NCBI GenBank assembly: GCA_029532625.1
Contig: JARFXM010000009.1
Span: 1,302,001 to 1,366,000, forward strand
Length of the DNA: 64,000 nucleotides
Direction: 5' to 3'
Origin: Lomentospora prolificans
Lineage: Eukaryota > Ascomycota > Sordariomycetes > Microascales > Microascaceae
The notes under the pieces were generated by a model. The model did no database searches, was not told where the DNA came from, and saw nothing but the letters and a program-made list of their open reading frames with translations. The first letter of the stretch is position 1. Each line of letters opens with the position of its first letter. The position numbers and the translations under genes are program-made. This document shows positions 1 to 12,637 of the stretch, piece after piece.

Positions 1-1
1 C

Positions 2-3000
2 GCGACGGCTGACAGTTGGTCGCCGAGCATGGTTGAGAAAATGGAACAGGGCTCAGATATCGCCCGGGCTCTCCTCAATGCTCAGACGCTCATTAAGACG
101 CTGTGTGACTGCTTCGCCCCTTCACCGCGATCAAACAGCTTCTTGCTCCATCCTGTCAATGTCTTCGATTACTATGTCTCGCTGATCCAATCCCTTGGTC
201 CGTTGCTAAGAGCTAGCTTGCTGGAGGAATCTGCCCACCACGGCCTCGTTCCCCGTCATTGGTCGTCTAACAGGCGTGCGTCCACTCCGGGGACTGAAGA
301 CAAGGATGTCGTTGAGAGCACAGCATCGGACCCCCCTGCCGCGCCTGCTGCTGGTGTTGCCTCTTCCTCTAACGTTCCAACAGAAACAGCAGATACTCAG
401 CAGAGGGCCGAGTCAGCAGCTCCTGGGGGCAGCGATCCAGCCCAGGGCCCAGACCAATCCGAGATGGCTAGCGTCAGGTTCAAGAATTACGACACACTTC
501 GTCTGCTTCTCCATTCCATGATGCCGACCGCCTACCCCCTTTTCCAGTCCCTGGGGAAGGCACTGCTTCCGCGTCGCGACCGGGACAAGTTCCTGCGCCC
601 AAGGCACCTGGACATCGCCAAGGCGTTGGCGGAGTCTGTTTTGGACTATCTTGAACCGTCTGTCAATACGGCTGAGCCAACTTCCAAAGACTATCATTAT
701 TGGATCATTATGATGCATACAATTCACGAGATGCTCATTGATAGTAAGTATCAACTTGCGCGCGTTCGCGGGCCCTTGCAGAGCGTTGCTAACTGCCTTA
801 ATCCTGCAGCATCCCGACCTAGTGAACGCTCTGCTGTTCAACTCGTCATGCCTGTTCTTCTGGCCTTCAAAGAGCGCAATGGGTTTGGCGTACTGAACTC
901 GATGTTCCGAGCCTTTATTCGACAGATTACCACGGACAACGCTGATGGCGGTGAGGACTCGACGAAATCCAAAGTAGCGTCTTTTGGCATGAAGAAGATT
1001 CTTGATCTCTATGTCTTAATTGCGAACGGAAGGCACGTTACAGAATCAGCCAATCAGTACAACCTGCAACTCCGCGCCGACAGGTCTCGCGAGTCTCCTT
1101 TCACTCAACAGCTTGTCGTCGAACTCCGCCTACTTATCCTCCCTGTGATTGATGAGTTGTGGCAGTCAGACTTAGTTGAGACAATATCTGATCAAACTCT
1201 TGTTCTTGTGGTGGAGATTCTCAATCTTGTTTCCACTGCGGAGTTCGAGCCCTCTTCGCGTAGCGCCGACAAGGTAAGTAATAACAGGTGCATTTTCTAG
1301 CTCTCGTTAGCACCCGGCATTAACTTATATCTACAGATCCAGACATCCATTTTCAAAGCAAATCGCGAGCCGTATGATTGGGCCCATGCTTCCCGTGAAA
1401 TTTCTCGGCTAGTGGAGGCCGGCTATGAAGAGGAGCTGGCCGCTGAGGCCTGGTATCGAGCCAACGGCAACGCTCACGCAGCTGGCGAATACTGCAAGGC
1501 CCACCAAATGGGCATTGCAGGTCCCCGAAACCCGGTACCTTCTGAGGATGCCTACACTCCAAGCTCTGGTGACGCCCAAGAGAACCAGGACCGTCCTAAT
1601 GCCGAGGCTTCTGCGTCAGAGTCCATGTCTATCGACTATGCCCTTCAGTTGGACAACATCGCTACCGAAGTCACCGAAGAAGCCCCGGACGATGATGAGT
1701 CCGACTCCGACTCCTCTCAGGCCACAGAAGATAATGACGACGCCGGCTTTGGAGAGCCTAGTGCTCGGCCCAGCGAACCCACGAGCACTGCAGAGAAGCC
1801 TGCTGATGCTCCCTCTGATGACAAGTCTGCCGAAGAGCAGAGCAATCCCAAGGCTGAGCTTGATGATCTGCGAGCTAAGCTCCAAGATGGCCTCATCGAC
1901 AAGTCACTAGACGTTCTACGTGCCCATCCTAGCTCAGCTATCGACCTCTCAGAATTGATAAAATCAATGGTACTCACCAAAGACGCGAATGATGATGTCC
2001 GAGAAGAGGTCGGTGCCACTCTAGCCAATGCGCTGTCGTCGCTAGCGCTTGATGACGATGACAAAGCCGCCAATGGTAGAAGCATCGCTTCTTATGCACA
2101 TCTCCTTGCCCTTCTACTCCAAGAGAAGCACTTCTTCCGGTGCAACATCGAGACTCTGCGTGACAAAGTGGATGAGTACCTCGGGTTCCTTCAAGTTCCC
2201 CCAAACCCCGCGAACGAAGAGCTCCCTCCTTGGATCCCTTATATTCTCTTAGTCCTAGAAACACTCCTTCAGTACGATGCCCAGCCTCGAGAATGCAAGT
2301 GGACTCCCCCGAAGACGGAGGATGAGCCCATTACTCCTCCTGTCTTTACCGCCCGAGAGGCAATCGTGACCACAGAATCGCGGAAGGAGATATTAGATGC
2401 CATTCTCGATATTCTCCCTCGTATCGGTAAGGATGAAATCCTGGCTACGGCATCGCTGAGGGTTCTCGTCTTACTCTCCCGAGAGGCCGCTGTGGCTAAG
2501 CAATTGGGCGAGAAGAGGAACCTACAGAGACTGTTCGTTATGGTCAAACAACTCTCTGTTCTTGGCGCAGATAGGCTAAACCGTTCCAAAATCAACTCAT
2601 GGATCATGGTCATCCTGAGGCATATCGTCGAGGACGAAGAAACCACTCGTCAGATCTTCAAGGCCGAGATCAAGAATCAGGTTGACAGCTATCAGCGAGG
2701 CCAACGTCGTGCAGACGTAGCCAGCTACGTCTCACACCTTGCCAGTACTGCGTTGCGCGCACCCGACATGTTTGTGGAGACTACTGTTGACATGTTGAAG
2801 CTTGATCAATGGGTTCCACCTGAGCAGGTCACCTCGCGAAACGCGCCGACTCTAGTTTTGAAGAGTGCTTCTATCACTTCAAGCTCTTCGGACTCCACGG
2901 ATGCGTCGGACAATGAAGAGGGTAGCAAGGCCTCGTCGAAAACGGCTTCGGAAGTGCATATCAAGCAGTCTACTGAAATCGGCGATAAGGAAATGACCGA

Positions 3001-4595
3001 CGCGCCCAAGGAGTCAAAGTGGCCCGTGGTGGAGAATCCAGACGGCGTTGTTCACCTCCTTCTCTGCGAGCTCCTCAATTATCGAGAGGTCGACGACAAG
3101 GATGCGACCGTGCCCCCTATGAAAGACCTGAAGTCGGCAGCATCAGCTGAATCACCATCAACCGACAATGCCCCGTCGCCAGCTACTACCGACGACGACT
3201 CGACGGCAGAAGGTAAGGACAAGAAGCCTCAGAAGCCAACATTTAAATCGGAGGACCATCCCATTTTCGTCTATCGCTGCTTCCTCCTCAACTCTCTCGC
3301 AGAGCTCCTCCAAAGCTACAATCGCACCAAGATCGAGTTCCTAAACTTCAAGAGGGGCGCACCCTTGTCGGGTAACACTCCCGTGCGTCCACGATCAAGT
3401 ATTCTCAACTACCTTATTGATCTTCTTTGCCAAGACAGCCTTAGCACGCCCGCCGATAACCTCGTCGCTAAGAAGAAGCTCGCGACTGCTACCCGCGCCC
3501 AGAGCGTTCTGGTCGCTCTCGTTAACAAGACTGGAGAGAAGCCTCATGAGCGGGGCAAGGATCGCTTCGAATATGAAGACGATCCAGATCTGCTTCCCGT
3601 CCGGAAATTCGTGCTCGATACAATTCTCAAGGCATACGAGAGGGCTTCTACTCCCGATGAATCCCTCGATTCTCGGTATGCCCGCATGCAATCTCTCGCT
3701 GAATTGATGTGCCACATCATTGGCGATAGGGACAAGGACCACGGTCCTCCACGGCCGCCCGAGCTTCTCGGTCCACACACTTACTCCCAATTGCGCCGTA
3801 TGATGTATGAGAAGGGTTATCTGGATAAACTCACCTCATCGATTGCTGAAATCGATCTGAAGTACCCCGGCGTTCGGAGGGTAATAAAGTATATCCTGCG
3901 TGTCCTCAGGATTCTGACCGAAACCGCCAAGGAACTCAGTCTCTCAAACGTCATTCAGGTGCCGTCGCTCCCGGAGCACATAGACGATGAGATTGCGTCT
4001 GCTTCTTCCCTCTCAGACCTCGAAGATGAGCGCGAGGAGACGCCTGACCTTTACCGTAACTCTGCCCTCGGCATGCTAGAACCCCGTGATTCAGACGATG
4101 ATTCAGATGAAGACGAGGGTAAGTTTTGGGTGGCTTCCCCGGCACATCTCCTAATCACACTAACTGGAATACAGATGACGATGACGATGGGTATGATGAT
4201 GACGACGACTACGGTGATGAGATGGACTACGAAGATGACGGCTTGGATAGCCATGAAGAGGACAATGTCAGCGATGAGGATGAAGAGCTCGGAGATATGG
4301 GTCCCATCGAAGGCCTCCACGGCGATCCCGTACTTGAAGTCATTGTTGACGAAGATGACGATGATGACATGGATGACGACGATCTCGACGATGACGACAG
4401 CGATGACGAGGATGAAGAAATGGATTCGGACGACATGGAAGAGGAAGAGGACCGAGTTCATATCGCTGTTGAGGAAGACGAGCTGATGGAGGACGATGGG
4501 AATCCCGACTGGGAGAGCGCGACAGACTCCGAGGATGAGGACGAGGAGGCCCTTGAGTACGATGTGGAAGAAGCTGAATTGGAAGAGGACGACCT

Positions 4596-4626
<31 letters not shown>

Positions 4627-7600
4627 CATCACCTCACTGATGGCGACTTCCTCGGCACCATTACTCGTGCTGTTATGGGCGAACCTGACTTTGATGCTGG
4701 TGACATTGATGATGTAGCCGATGGGTATGTTGATGACGGCCGCGATGATGAAGAGGACGAGGAAGATGACGATGATGTCGAAGACGACGAGTACTTCCAT
4801 GATGGTGACTATCCCCACCCGGTCCCCGCTATGATGCCACCCGCTTTGGGTTGGGACACCTTCATGGTTCAACCCCCAGATTTTCCCGGCCACGGTCAAG
4901 GAGGTCGTCATCGCAACCGTGCCAATATATTCGATGCTACCTGGACCCTTGGACCTGGTCGCGAGCTAGGCGAATATGGCTATCTACACCGAAGCAATGC
5001 AAGGTCCGGAAACTCTGGAGCCAACGGTGATGACGGTTCTAATCCTCTCCTCCGCCGTCCCAATGCTGGGCGCGAGGCCTCACCTCGTCCTGGAGCTCAA
5101 CCCGGCTCATTCGCCCTCAGATTTCATTCCGATTTGTTCGGACCAGGACGCCACTTTAGTGACGGGGGACCGATCGCCGTTCTACATGATCTGATTGCCG
5201 CAATTCCGCAAGTCTCACATGTTTCCTGGGCTCGCGACCGTGGTGGCCCACCATTACCCATTTACCATGATGGACGTCGAGACCGCCATGATTTCAATAT
5301 CTCCCCTCGAGATCACCGTAGCGCTGGCCATCGTGACTCCGCCAACGTTGATCCTCAGCAGGCAGTAGCATTTCATCCGGTGCTTACTCGCGAGCGATAC
5401 GACGAGGAAGCCACTATGCTGTTTGGGTCCCGCTTCACGGACAGAGCCCAGGTTCTCGCTCCACAGATCATGTACAAGCTCGCCCCCGCCGCCATTGAAC
5501 AAAAGAAGAAGGACGATGCTGAGAAGGCGAAGCGCCGAGAGGAGCGCCTCAAGCGCGAGGAAGAAGAGCGGTTGAAAAGGGAAGAGGAAGAGCGCAAGGC
5601 AGAAGAAGCTCGGGTCGATGAGGCAAGGAAGGCCGCCGAAGCCGCCGAAGCCGAACGCGTCCAGCAAGCTGCAGCGGTGGCTGAATCGCAGAGACAAGAC
5701 GCTGCTGCATCTACCTCTACCTCTCGGTCTTCTTCCGCCTCTCCGTCCGCCCATACGCCCCATCAGCCGGGCGAGGCAGCACATAATGTTAGTGCACAGC
5801 CGATGGAAGGAGTGGAAACGGCAGGAACAGCTGAGGCCACCACAACAGACTCCTCCTCTCATAACCGCGTCGTTACCACTATCCGTGGCGAAGAAGTCGA
5901 CGTCACGGAGCTCGGAATCGACCCTGATTACCTCGCTGCGTTGCCCGAGGAATTCCGTGAAGAGGTCATCGCGCAGACTGTTAGCAGCCGACGATCCCGG
6001 GCCCGCGAGGAGAGCTCTGCCACTGGAGAGCAGACTGAGGTCTTCCAGGAGTTCCTTGACGCTTTACCCGCTGAGCTCCGCATAGAAATCATCCAGCAAG
6101 AGCGCCAGGAGCAAAGACGCCGCAACGATGAAGAGCAGCGCCGACAAACCCAAACCGCGGGCGTTGTGCAGGTCCCGACAGAGATGGATGCAGCGAGTAT
6201 TCTGCTCACGTTACCTCCGGATCTCCGTGATGAGGTCTTATTAGACCAGGGTGAAGAAATCCTTGATCAGTTGCCTCCCGAGATGGCTGCCCAAGCCCGC
6301 GCCCTTGCCGAGCGCAACACTCAGCCTCGGCATGGCATAGTGCGCGGCTCCAATATCGTCACAACCAGTCGCCCCCGCCCCCCAATCCCCGGTGCGGCGG
6401 CCACTACCTCAGGTGATCAGCACAGCGACAGCAAGGTAACCCGGCGGACTGTCGTCCAGATGTTAGACAAGTCCGGCGTGGCTACCCTCCTCCGCCTAAT
6501 GTTCATTGTTCAGCAGGGGCACACCCGGGGGTACCTCTTTGGTATCTTTGCTGACATTTGCGAGAACCGACAAAACCGCCTTGAGGTCATCAGTACCCTC
6601 CTTCAAATCCTTCAGGACGGCAGTACAGACATGGACGCTATTGAGAGAAGCTTCGGGCAGCTCTCCCTCAAAGCAAAAAAGCCCAGAGACAAGGAGGGTA
6701 GTGATCTAAGAACCCCCCAGAGCATTAAGAGGAGCCTTACTGCCCTTACTCCTTCAACGCCGGCCATCAACCCTCAGATGCAGACTCACTCGGAAATTTC
6801 TCCACTCCTCATTGTCCAACAATGTTTAGATCTTTTGGTCGACTTGTCGACCAAGAATCTTCATATCGCGTGGCTGTTCCTGACTGAGCATGACATTATG
6901 GGCTCTTCTCTTAAGCGAAGCCTAGGCCGCAAGTCAAAGGCTAAAGAGGGCAAAGCTCAAAAGTACGCAATCAACTCCCTCCTCAGCCTCCTTGACCGCG
7001 AGATTGTCATGGAGAGCTCCAACATCATGAGTTTGCTAGCGGACCTCCTCAATCGCCTTACCCTTCCCCTTCAGAATCTCGAGCGAAGACGCAAAGAAGC
7101 CGAAGAGCTTGAAAAGAAGGCCGCGGCCGAGGCTATAGACAAGGAAAAGAACAAGCAACCGGCCGAGGAAGGCGGCTCCTCGAGCACGGCGGCCCCGAGC
7201 GGCGAGACCCAAATTGCCCAGACCGATGCCACGAAAGCGATGGAGAGTGGAGGCTCGACACAACAGGAGAAAAAACCCGACGAGGAGAGCAAGACCAAGG
7301 CGCGGACGATGCAGATTCCCGTTATCCCTAACTACAACCTTACCCTGGTCATCAAGATCTTTGTTGCGCGTGAATGCAGCTCTAAGACATTCCAGAACAC
7401 CATTGCAGCTATCAAGAACCTCTCCGCCATTCCTGGCGCCAAGGCCGTGTTTGGACAGGAGCTTGTTAAGCAGGCCCAGGTTTTAAGCAACAACATCGTA
7501 GCGGATCTGGATGAGCTTCTACCGCAGATTACTAAGGCGACCTCGGGCACTGAAATCCAAGGCGTCGCTCTCGCTAAGTTCTCCCCTGGAGCTTCGGAAC

Positions 7601-9292
7601 AAAACAAGCTGCTACGTGTGCTTACTGCTCTCGACCATCTCTTCGAGACCAAGAAGGTTGAAGGCGAGGATCAAAGTGGGGCGGCCAACCGAGAGACCGA
7701 GAAGCAAGATCTCATCTCAACTCTCTATCACCACCCGACTTTCTCTACTATGTGGGAGAAGCTCAGTGCATGCCTCGTCGCCATTCGGCAGCGTGAGAAC
7801 ATGCTCAATGTGGCAACCATTCTCCTACCCTTGATCGAGTCGTTGATGGCCGTGTGTAAGAATACCGCGTCTAATGCTCAGTCCTCCCAGTCGCAGCTTG
7901 GAAAGGATATAGTACTTTCCAGCCCTCCTCCCGAGTCCCCGATGGCAGGCCTCTTCTTCACCTTCACGGAGGAGCACCGCCGAATCCTCAATGAACTCGT
8001 CCGCAACAACCCCAAGCTCATGCAAGGGCCATTCAAGTTGCTTGTCAAGAACCCCAAGGTTCTCGAGTTCGATAACAAGCGTAACTACTTTAGCCGGAGC
8101 GTACACGCTCGTACCAACGCCCACGGCCGCACGTCGTACCAACCGCTTCAACTATCCGTCCGTCGTGAACACGTATTCCACGACTCGTTCAAGTCGCTGT
8201 ATTTCAAGAGCGGCGACGAAATGAAGTATGGCAAGCTCAACATTCGCTTCCACGGCGAAGAGGGCGTCGATGCTGGCGGTGTCACCAGAGAGTGGTTCCA
8301 AGTTCTTTCGCGCCAGATGTTCAACCCTAATTACGCACTCTTCATCCCCGTGTCCTCGGACCGCACAACCTTCCACCCGAACAAGCTCAGCGGCATCAAC
8401 GACGAACATCTTCGATTCTTTAAGTTCATCGGGCGAATCATTGGAAAGGCCTTGTACGAAGGGCGCGTTCTTGATTGTTACTTCAGTCGCGCTGTCTACA
8501 AGCGCATCTTAGGCAAATCCGTATCGGTCAAAGATATGGAATCATTCGATCCGGACTACTACAAGTCTCTCGTGTGGATGCTCAAGAATGACATTACCGA
8601 GATCATTACCGAGACATTCTCCGTGGAGGACGACGAGTTCGGTCGAACCAACGTTGTGGACCTGATCCCCAACGGCCGCAATATCCCCGTTACGGAGGAG
8701 AACAAGCACGAGTACGTGCGCCTCGTTGTCGAGCATAAGCTTTTGAACTCGGTGAAGGAGCAGATGGAGCACTTCCTCAAGGGCTTCCATGACATCATCC
8801 CAGCAGACCTAATTTCCATTTTCAATGAGCAGGAGCTTGAACTCCTCATCTCTGGTCTTCCGGATATTGACGTAGACGACTGGAAGAGCAACACTGAGTA
8901 CCACAATTACAACGCCTCTTCGCCACAAATCCAGTGGTTCTGGCGTGCGGTGCGATCCCTTGACAAGGAGGAGCGTGCGAAGCTCTTGCAGTTCGTCACC
9001 GGGACCAGCAAGGTCCCCCTCAACGGCTTCAAGGAACTAGAGGGCATGAATGGTATTAACCGGTTCAACATCCATCGTGATTATGGCAACAAGACACGTC
9101 TACCCAGCTCCCACACATGCTTCAATCGTAAGTGTTACTTACTTCCCCCCCCTGAGGGCCCTCCGCCGGTGACGGTCAGCTAATTGAGTCACTACAGAAC
9201 TTGATCTTCCTGAGTATGAGAGCTACGACATGCTTCGAAAGCAGCTGCTCAAGGCTATCACAGCCGGAAGCGACTACTTCGGATTTGCCTAA
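2..9292 (+). CDS. tom1: Tom1/HUWE1-type HECT E3 ubiquitin ligase (5' partial)
   Basis: Giant HECT-class E3 ligase; the family moves ubiquitin from an E2 to its own cysteine and then to substrates such as excess ribosomal proteins and histones. Exons read as 2-743, 810-1273, 1337-4118, 4175-9127 and 9198-9292, giving 3011 codons plus TAA in one frame; the N-terminus (DUF908/DUF913 part) lies before the window. Visible in order: helical repeat region; long Asp/Glu tract with a 12-His run (about 4175-4800); charged coiled coil (about 5500-5680); three LPxxLR/FR-type ubiquitin-binding-motif repeats (about 5900-6290); HECT domain from about 8185. The catalytic Cys is in HTCFN, codon 9118-9120, and the protein ends DYFGFA. 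All donors except the first intron's context are unambiguous GTAAGT; the first intron (744-809) is 66 bases, has no stop, and could be read through. Family identity is very secure; the first intron is inferred. Confidence 0.96.
4597..4632 (+). repeat. CAT/CAC codon run (12 histidines) in Tom1
   Basis: Twelve consecutive His codons, mostly CAT, lie in the acidic region of Tom1, flanked by long GAT/GAC/GAG runs between about 4175 and 4800. At DNA level this is a trinucleotide microsatellite inside coding sequence and is expected to vary in length between strains. Confidence 0.9.
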
Positions 9293-11012
9293 ACATTCAC
9301 GAATACCTTCCATATTCACCCTTCAGCTCATAGAGGGCGTCTAAGATTGAGTTAGACATGAGTTTATAGTGAAAGAGTCGACAGACCAACCGGATAGTGG
9401 GCTAGTTTTTCGTTGTTAGTTTTTTTCTTTTTTTTTGCTCTCAATTTGGAGGAAGCATTGTCGCTTCGATGAGAAGGGGTGGTGATTATCAGAGGCTTTG
9501 GCGGCTCAGCATTGGGAGACGGACACGGACTAGCATTTGGGGTTACTGGTCTTTTTTCTGCTTTTCTGTTTACCACTCTTCTTTTCTTGACACCCTGTAT
9601 TACTGCATGAGGATGAAAGCGCATGGGCAAGACTCGGAGGCCGCAGCCATTCCCAACCAGCATACCAAAAGCTCCCACAAAGCTCAGACCACCCCAAGCT
9701 CGCTGCGGTCTCGACAGATCTTGACCATCGCTTGACGAACAAACGAACGACTCAGTCTCAACCCTGGACTGCTCGTCGACACCTCCCACCCTACCTCCCA
9801 CCCGGAAGCGCCCCTGGCTTCCCTCTTTGATATTCTCCTCGACAATCAACACTGGCACCCTTACATTCTCCATCATCCTCCTTCTCGGAGCGGAGTGCAG
9901 GCCGTCTTCGGAAGTTTCTCACCCACTCATCCCTCGTCCAGCAAAATGGAGATTCATCGAGACGCGCCGTCATGCTATCTCGTGGCCAAACGCCCTAAAC
10001 GCACAAAAAGAAAAGAAGAGTGAGGCGATGCCAATCGACGAAGCGGTTTCCCGACTACATACGACGCGAGGAAAAGCAGGCGGTCGTCAATGGCGGGGCG
10101 GAGCCAGTCGGACTTCTATTCTCGTTTGCATTTCGAGATGTCCAAATTGGCTATTTGGCTGGTTTTTGTTCGTCTACTTCTCTAGTTTATTACTTTCATT
10201 GTAGAATAGTGGGGTTCATGTTGTTCGAACTTCAGAGTCCAGTACAGAGTCAGAGAATAGATGGCTTTCATTTCACAGCTCTGATACCTCGTAACCAGCA
10301 TGCGATTTCATCGACGCCAACCCCGAGGCGAGGTGATGCTAGACCCTGGCTGATTGGTTGAGCGAGGAGAGGAAGTAGTAACTCGAAGAGGTGGACATCG
10401 GACGCAGGCCTGTGGTCTACGATGGATCTCGCTCCATATACAAGTTATCTGCTTTTTACTAGCAATCTACGAGGCAGCACTTCTAACCCGGGATCGTCAA
10501 CAATCAAGGCACATCAACTCTTGCACAATCACTAAGGGTCTGCCCAGGTGCGCCGCAACATGTAACAGGATATCACTTTTTAATTGAAACATGATTGACC
10601 AGATCGTACCATAAAGAACTCCCAAAACAAGAATGTGTGTTTGAGAGAGCAGACAGAAGGAAGGCTCAGATCCTCATCCTAGAATTCGTTGTTTCGATCG
10701 TCACTAAGCCTAAGGATTGAAGGAGGGAATTGTCTCGAGACGTTGGGTCATGATTTGTTTTGTTTGTTCTCCCGCGCCTTTGCTCCTTTAGAATGCCGAG
10801 GGAGAGGTAGAATGCCAAAAGCCTTAAAACACCCGCCAGAAACCGAGTTGGAACCCTTTTATTCCCCTCAACCCCGAGCGAGGCCTCTTGGCCTACGTAG
10901 GGTTAGCAGAAACATCACCTCGTCTAGTCTTTTTCTTCTCCCTTCGTTCTCCGTAAAAGCATCCCCGTTTTTCCACCCCTTCACCTCATCCCCAGGGCAA
11001 AGTAGTTCTAGT
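9293..11012. other. Intergenic, convergent ends of tom1 and rps8
   Basis: Both neighbouring genes end here, so this should hold their 3' untranslated regions. Open frames on either strand have no recognisable domain and look like chance. A T-rich tract lies at about 9417-9438. No RNA gene or repeat was recognised. Confidence 0.6.
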
Positions 11013-11751
11013 TTACTTGTGGAGCTTGCGCTGGTAGAAGGCGAGCTCCTCACCCTCGAGGATGTAACCGTCGCAGCGGCCAGACTGGCCGGGACGGCTG
11101 GAAATAACGGCGTAAAGACGACCAGCCTCGAACTGCTTCTCGAGGGCGGGATCGACCTTGCCGCGGGCGGCGTAGCGCTCGGCCTGCTTCTTCTCGACGG
11201 ACTTGCTCTTCTTGACCTCCTCGGCCTCCTTACCCTCCTTGGCGGCCTGGGCACGCTGTCGCCTCCTGCCAATGGGCTGGCCGTAGTGGGCCTCGTACCA
11301 CTGCCTGAAGGGAGCGGCGTCGATCTGGACGACGGCGGACTTGGTCAGGGTGTTGGTTCGGACAAGCTCGTTGTTCGAGGGGTGGTAGGCGACGACGATG
11401 ATACGGGTCTTGCGGGTGCAACCCTCGGAGCCCCAGGCGAAGTTGCCAGTATCGAGACGGAGGGCTCGGTACTTGTGGTTACCGCCACGGGTACGGATGG
11501 TTCGGATCCTCTTGGGGCCGATACGGGTGTTGGCGGCCTGGCGGCCGGCCTCGAAAGCGCGCTTCTTCCCTGTTGACAGAGGTCAGAACGTATGTTTCTT
11601 CGAAAGAGAAGAAAGCCATACGGGCTTTCGAAGATTTTTCATGCTCGGGGAAAGCATGGGTATGGTATTAGGGAGGGCTTCACGGACTGTAGTAGGCACG
11701 CTTGGCACCGGAGGCGGAGCGCTTGTGGCGGGAGTCGCGAGAAATACCCAT
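11013..11751 (-). CDS. rps8: 40S ribosomal protein eS8
   Basis: Small-subunit ribosomal protein that binds 18S rRNA. Read on the minus strand as exon 11751-11688 and exon 11569-11013, 206 residues, close to the usual fungal length of about 200. The start [12 protein letters not shown] is diagnostic of eS8, as are the internal [26 protein letters not shown] block and the C-terminal [20 protein letters not shown] block. The single intron (11570-11687, 118 bases) falls after the TAC TAC A of the first exon and restores an Arg codon; its donor reads GTCCGT rather than GTAAGT, while the acceptor is a normal CAG. Codon use is strongly C-ending, as expected of a highly expressed gene. Confidence 0.96.
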
Positions 11752-12637
11752 GATTGCGGTGTCTATGGAAGAGGAAGCAAGGCAAGAGTCAGCAAAAAAC
11801 GAAACTTTGTTCGTGAGATTTCAACAGTTGGGTCTGGGGAAGTTTTCGAGGTCCCAGGACATGGGAGGAATGCACGCCCCGGGCAAAGACCTTGTCAAGA
11901 AATCGCCGGGTACGCGGACTGGATTACGAGCCCAACAGATTGAGAAAGCAATCAACACGAAATCATACGAACCTGATGGATCTGCTCACCAGAAGTGCAA
12001 TCGAGAAGTTGGTCGGTGGTTGTTGTGTGGGAGGATGAGGAAGTGGGATATTGGGAAGGGTGGAAAAAAAAGATTGGATCTTCTTTTGCACACAAAAGAT
12101 TAATGGGTTGTGTGGGAAGCCAGGCTGGTACGTACCCGGATTGGCGTAGGGCTTTGGCGGTGCGCAAGTTGTGGGGCATTTTCTGTGCCTGCAAGGATCC
12201 ACCAGCTCGAGGCCCTGGGTTGCTGGGCTTGTCACGTGGATGGACTCACCTCAGCTTCCAACTGGCAGTTGCCAACTTGAGCCTCTGAGCCAGCACAGCT
12301 TGGACTATTTCAGCCACAATAACGCTGCTACCAGCCACAACGGCACCTCACTGAGCCACAGCCATATTAATTCACCGTGAGACGTGACCGAGACTCACCG
12401 AGACAAATTCACATGCAAGCGTGGGGAAGCCATCAGCATATTTTCCAATGTTCGAAATATTCTGCGACTAGATGCGAAGAAAATCTATAAGGAGTATGTT
12501 TGCCAATTATGGCATAACTGCTTGCTTGAATCGACACCGGCCCTCCAACAGTCTGTCCATCCACTACCGAATCATCCATAATAAAAATCAAGCCCTTCCA
12601 CACCAATTGCACCAGGATGCACCCACCACCCACCAAT
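11752..12637. other. Intergenic, rps8 promoter and DUF2470 gene 3' side
   Basis: Upstream region of the minus-strand rps8 gene and downstream region of the next minus-strand gene. Around 12240-12370 there are several copies of short AGCCACA/GAGCCA words, possibly protein-binding sites of the ribosomal protein promoter, but I can name no factor. No coding sequence supported. Confidence 0.5.

Noticed and set aside
4051..4911. Minus-strand 286-codon open frame opposite Tom1, rich in Val/Ile/Met
   Set aside because: It is the mirror image of the GAT/GAC acidic repeats; hydrophobic runs arise automatically and it overlaps a secure gene.
10689..11576. Plus-strand 295-codon open frame
   Set aside because: Its second half is antisense to the secure eS8 exon and its composition (Leu/Gly/Val runs) follows from C-ending codons on the other strand.
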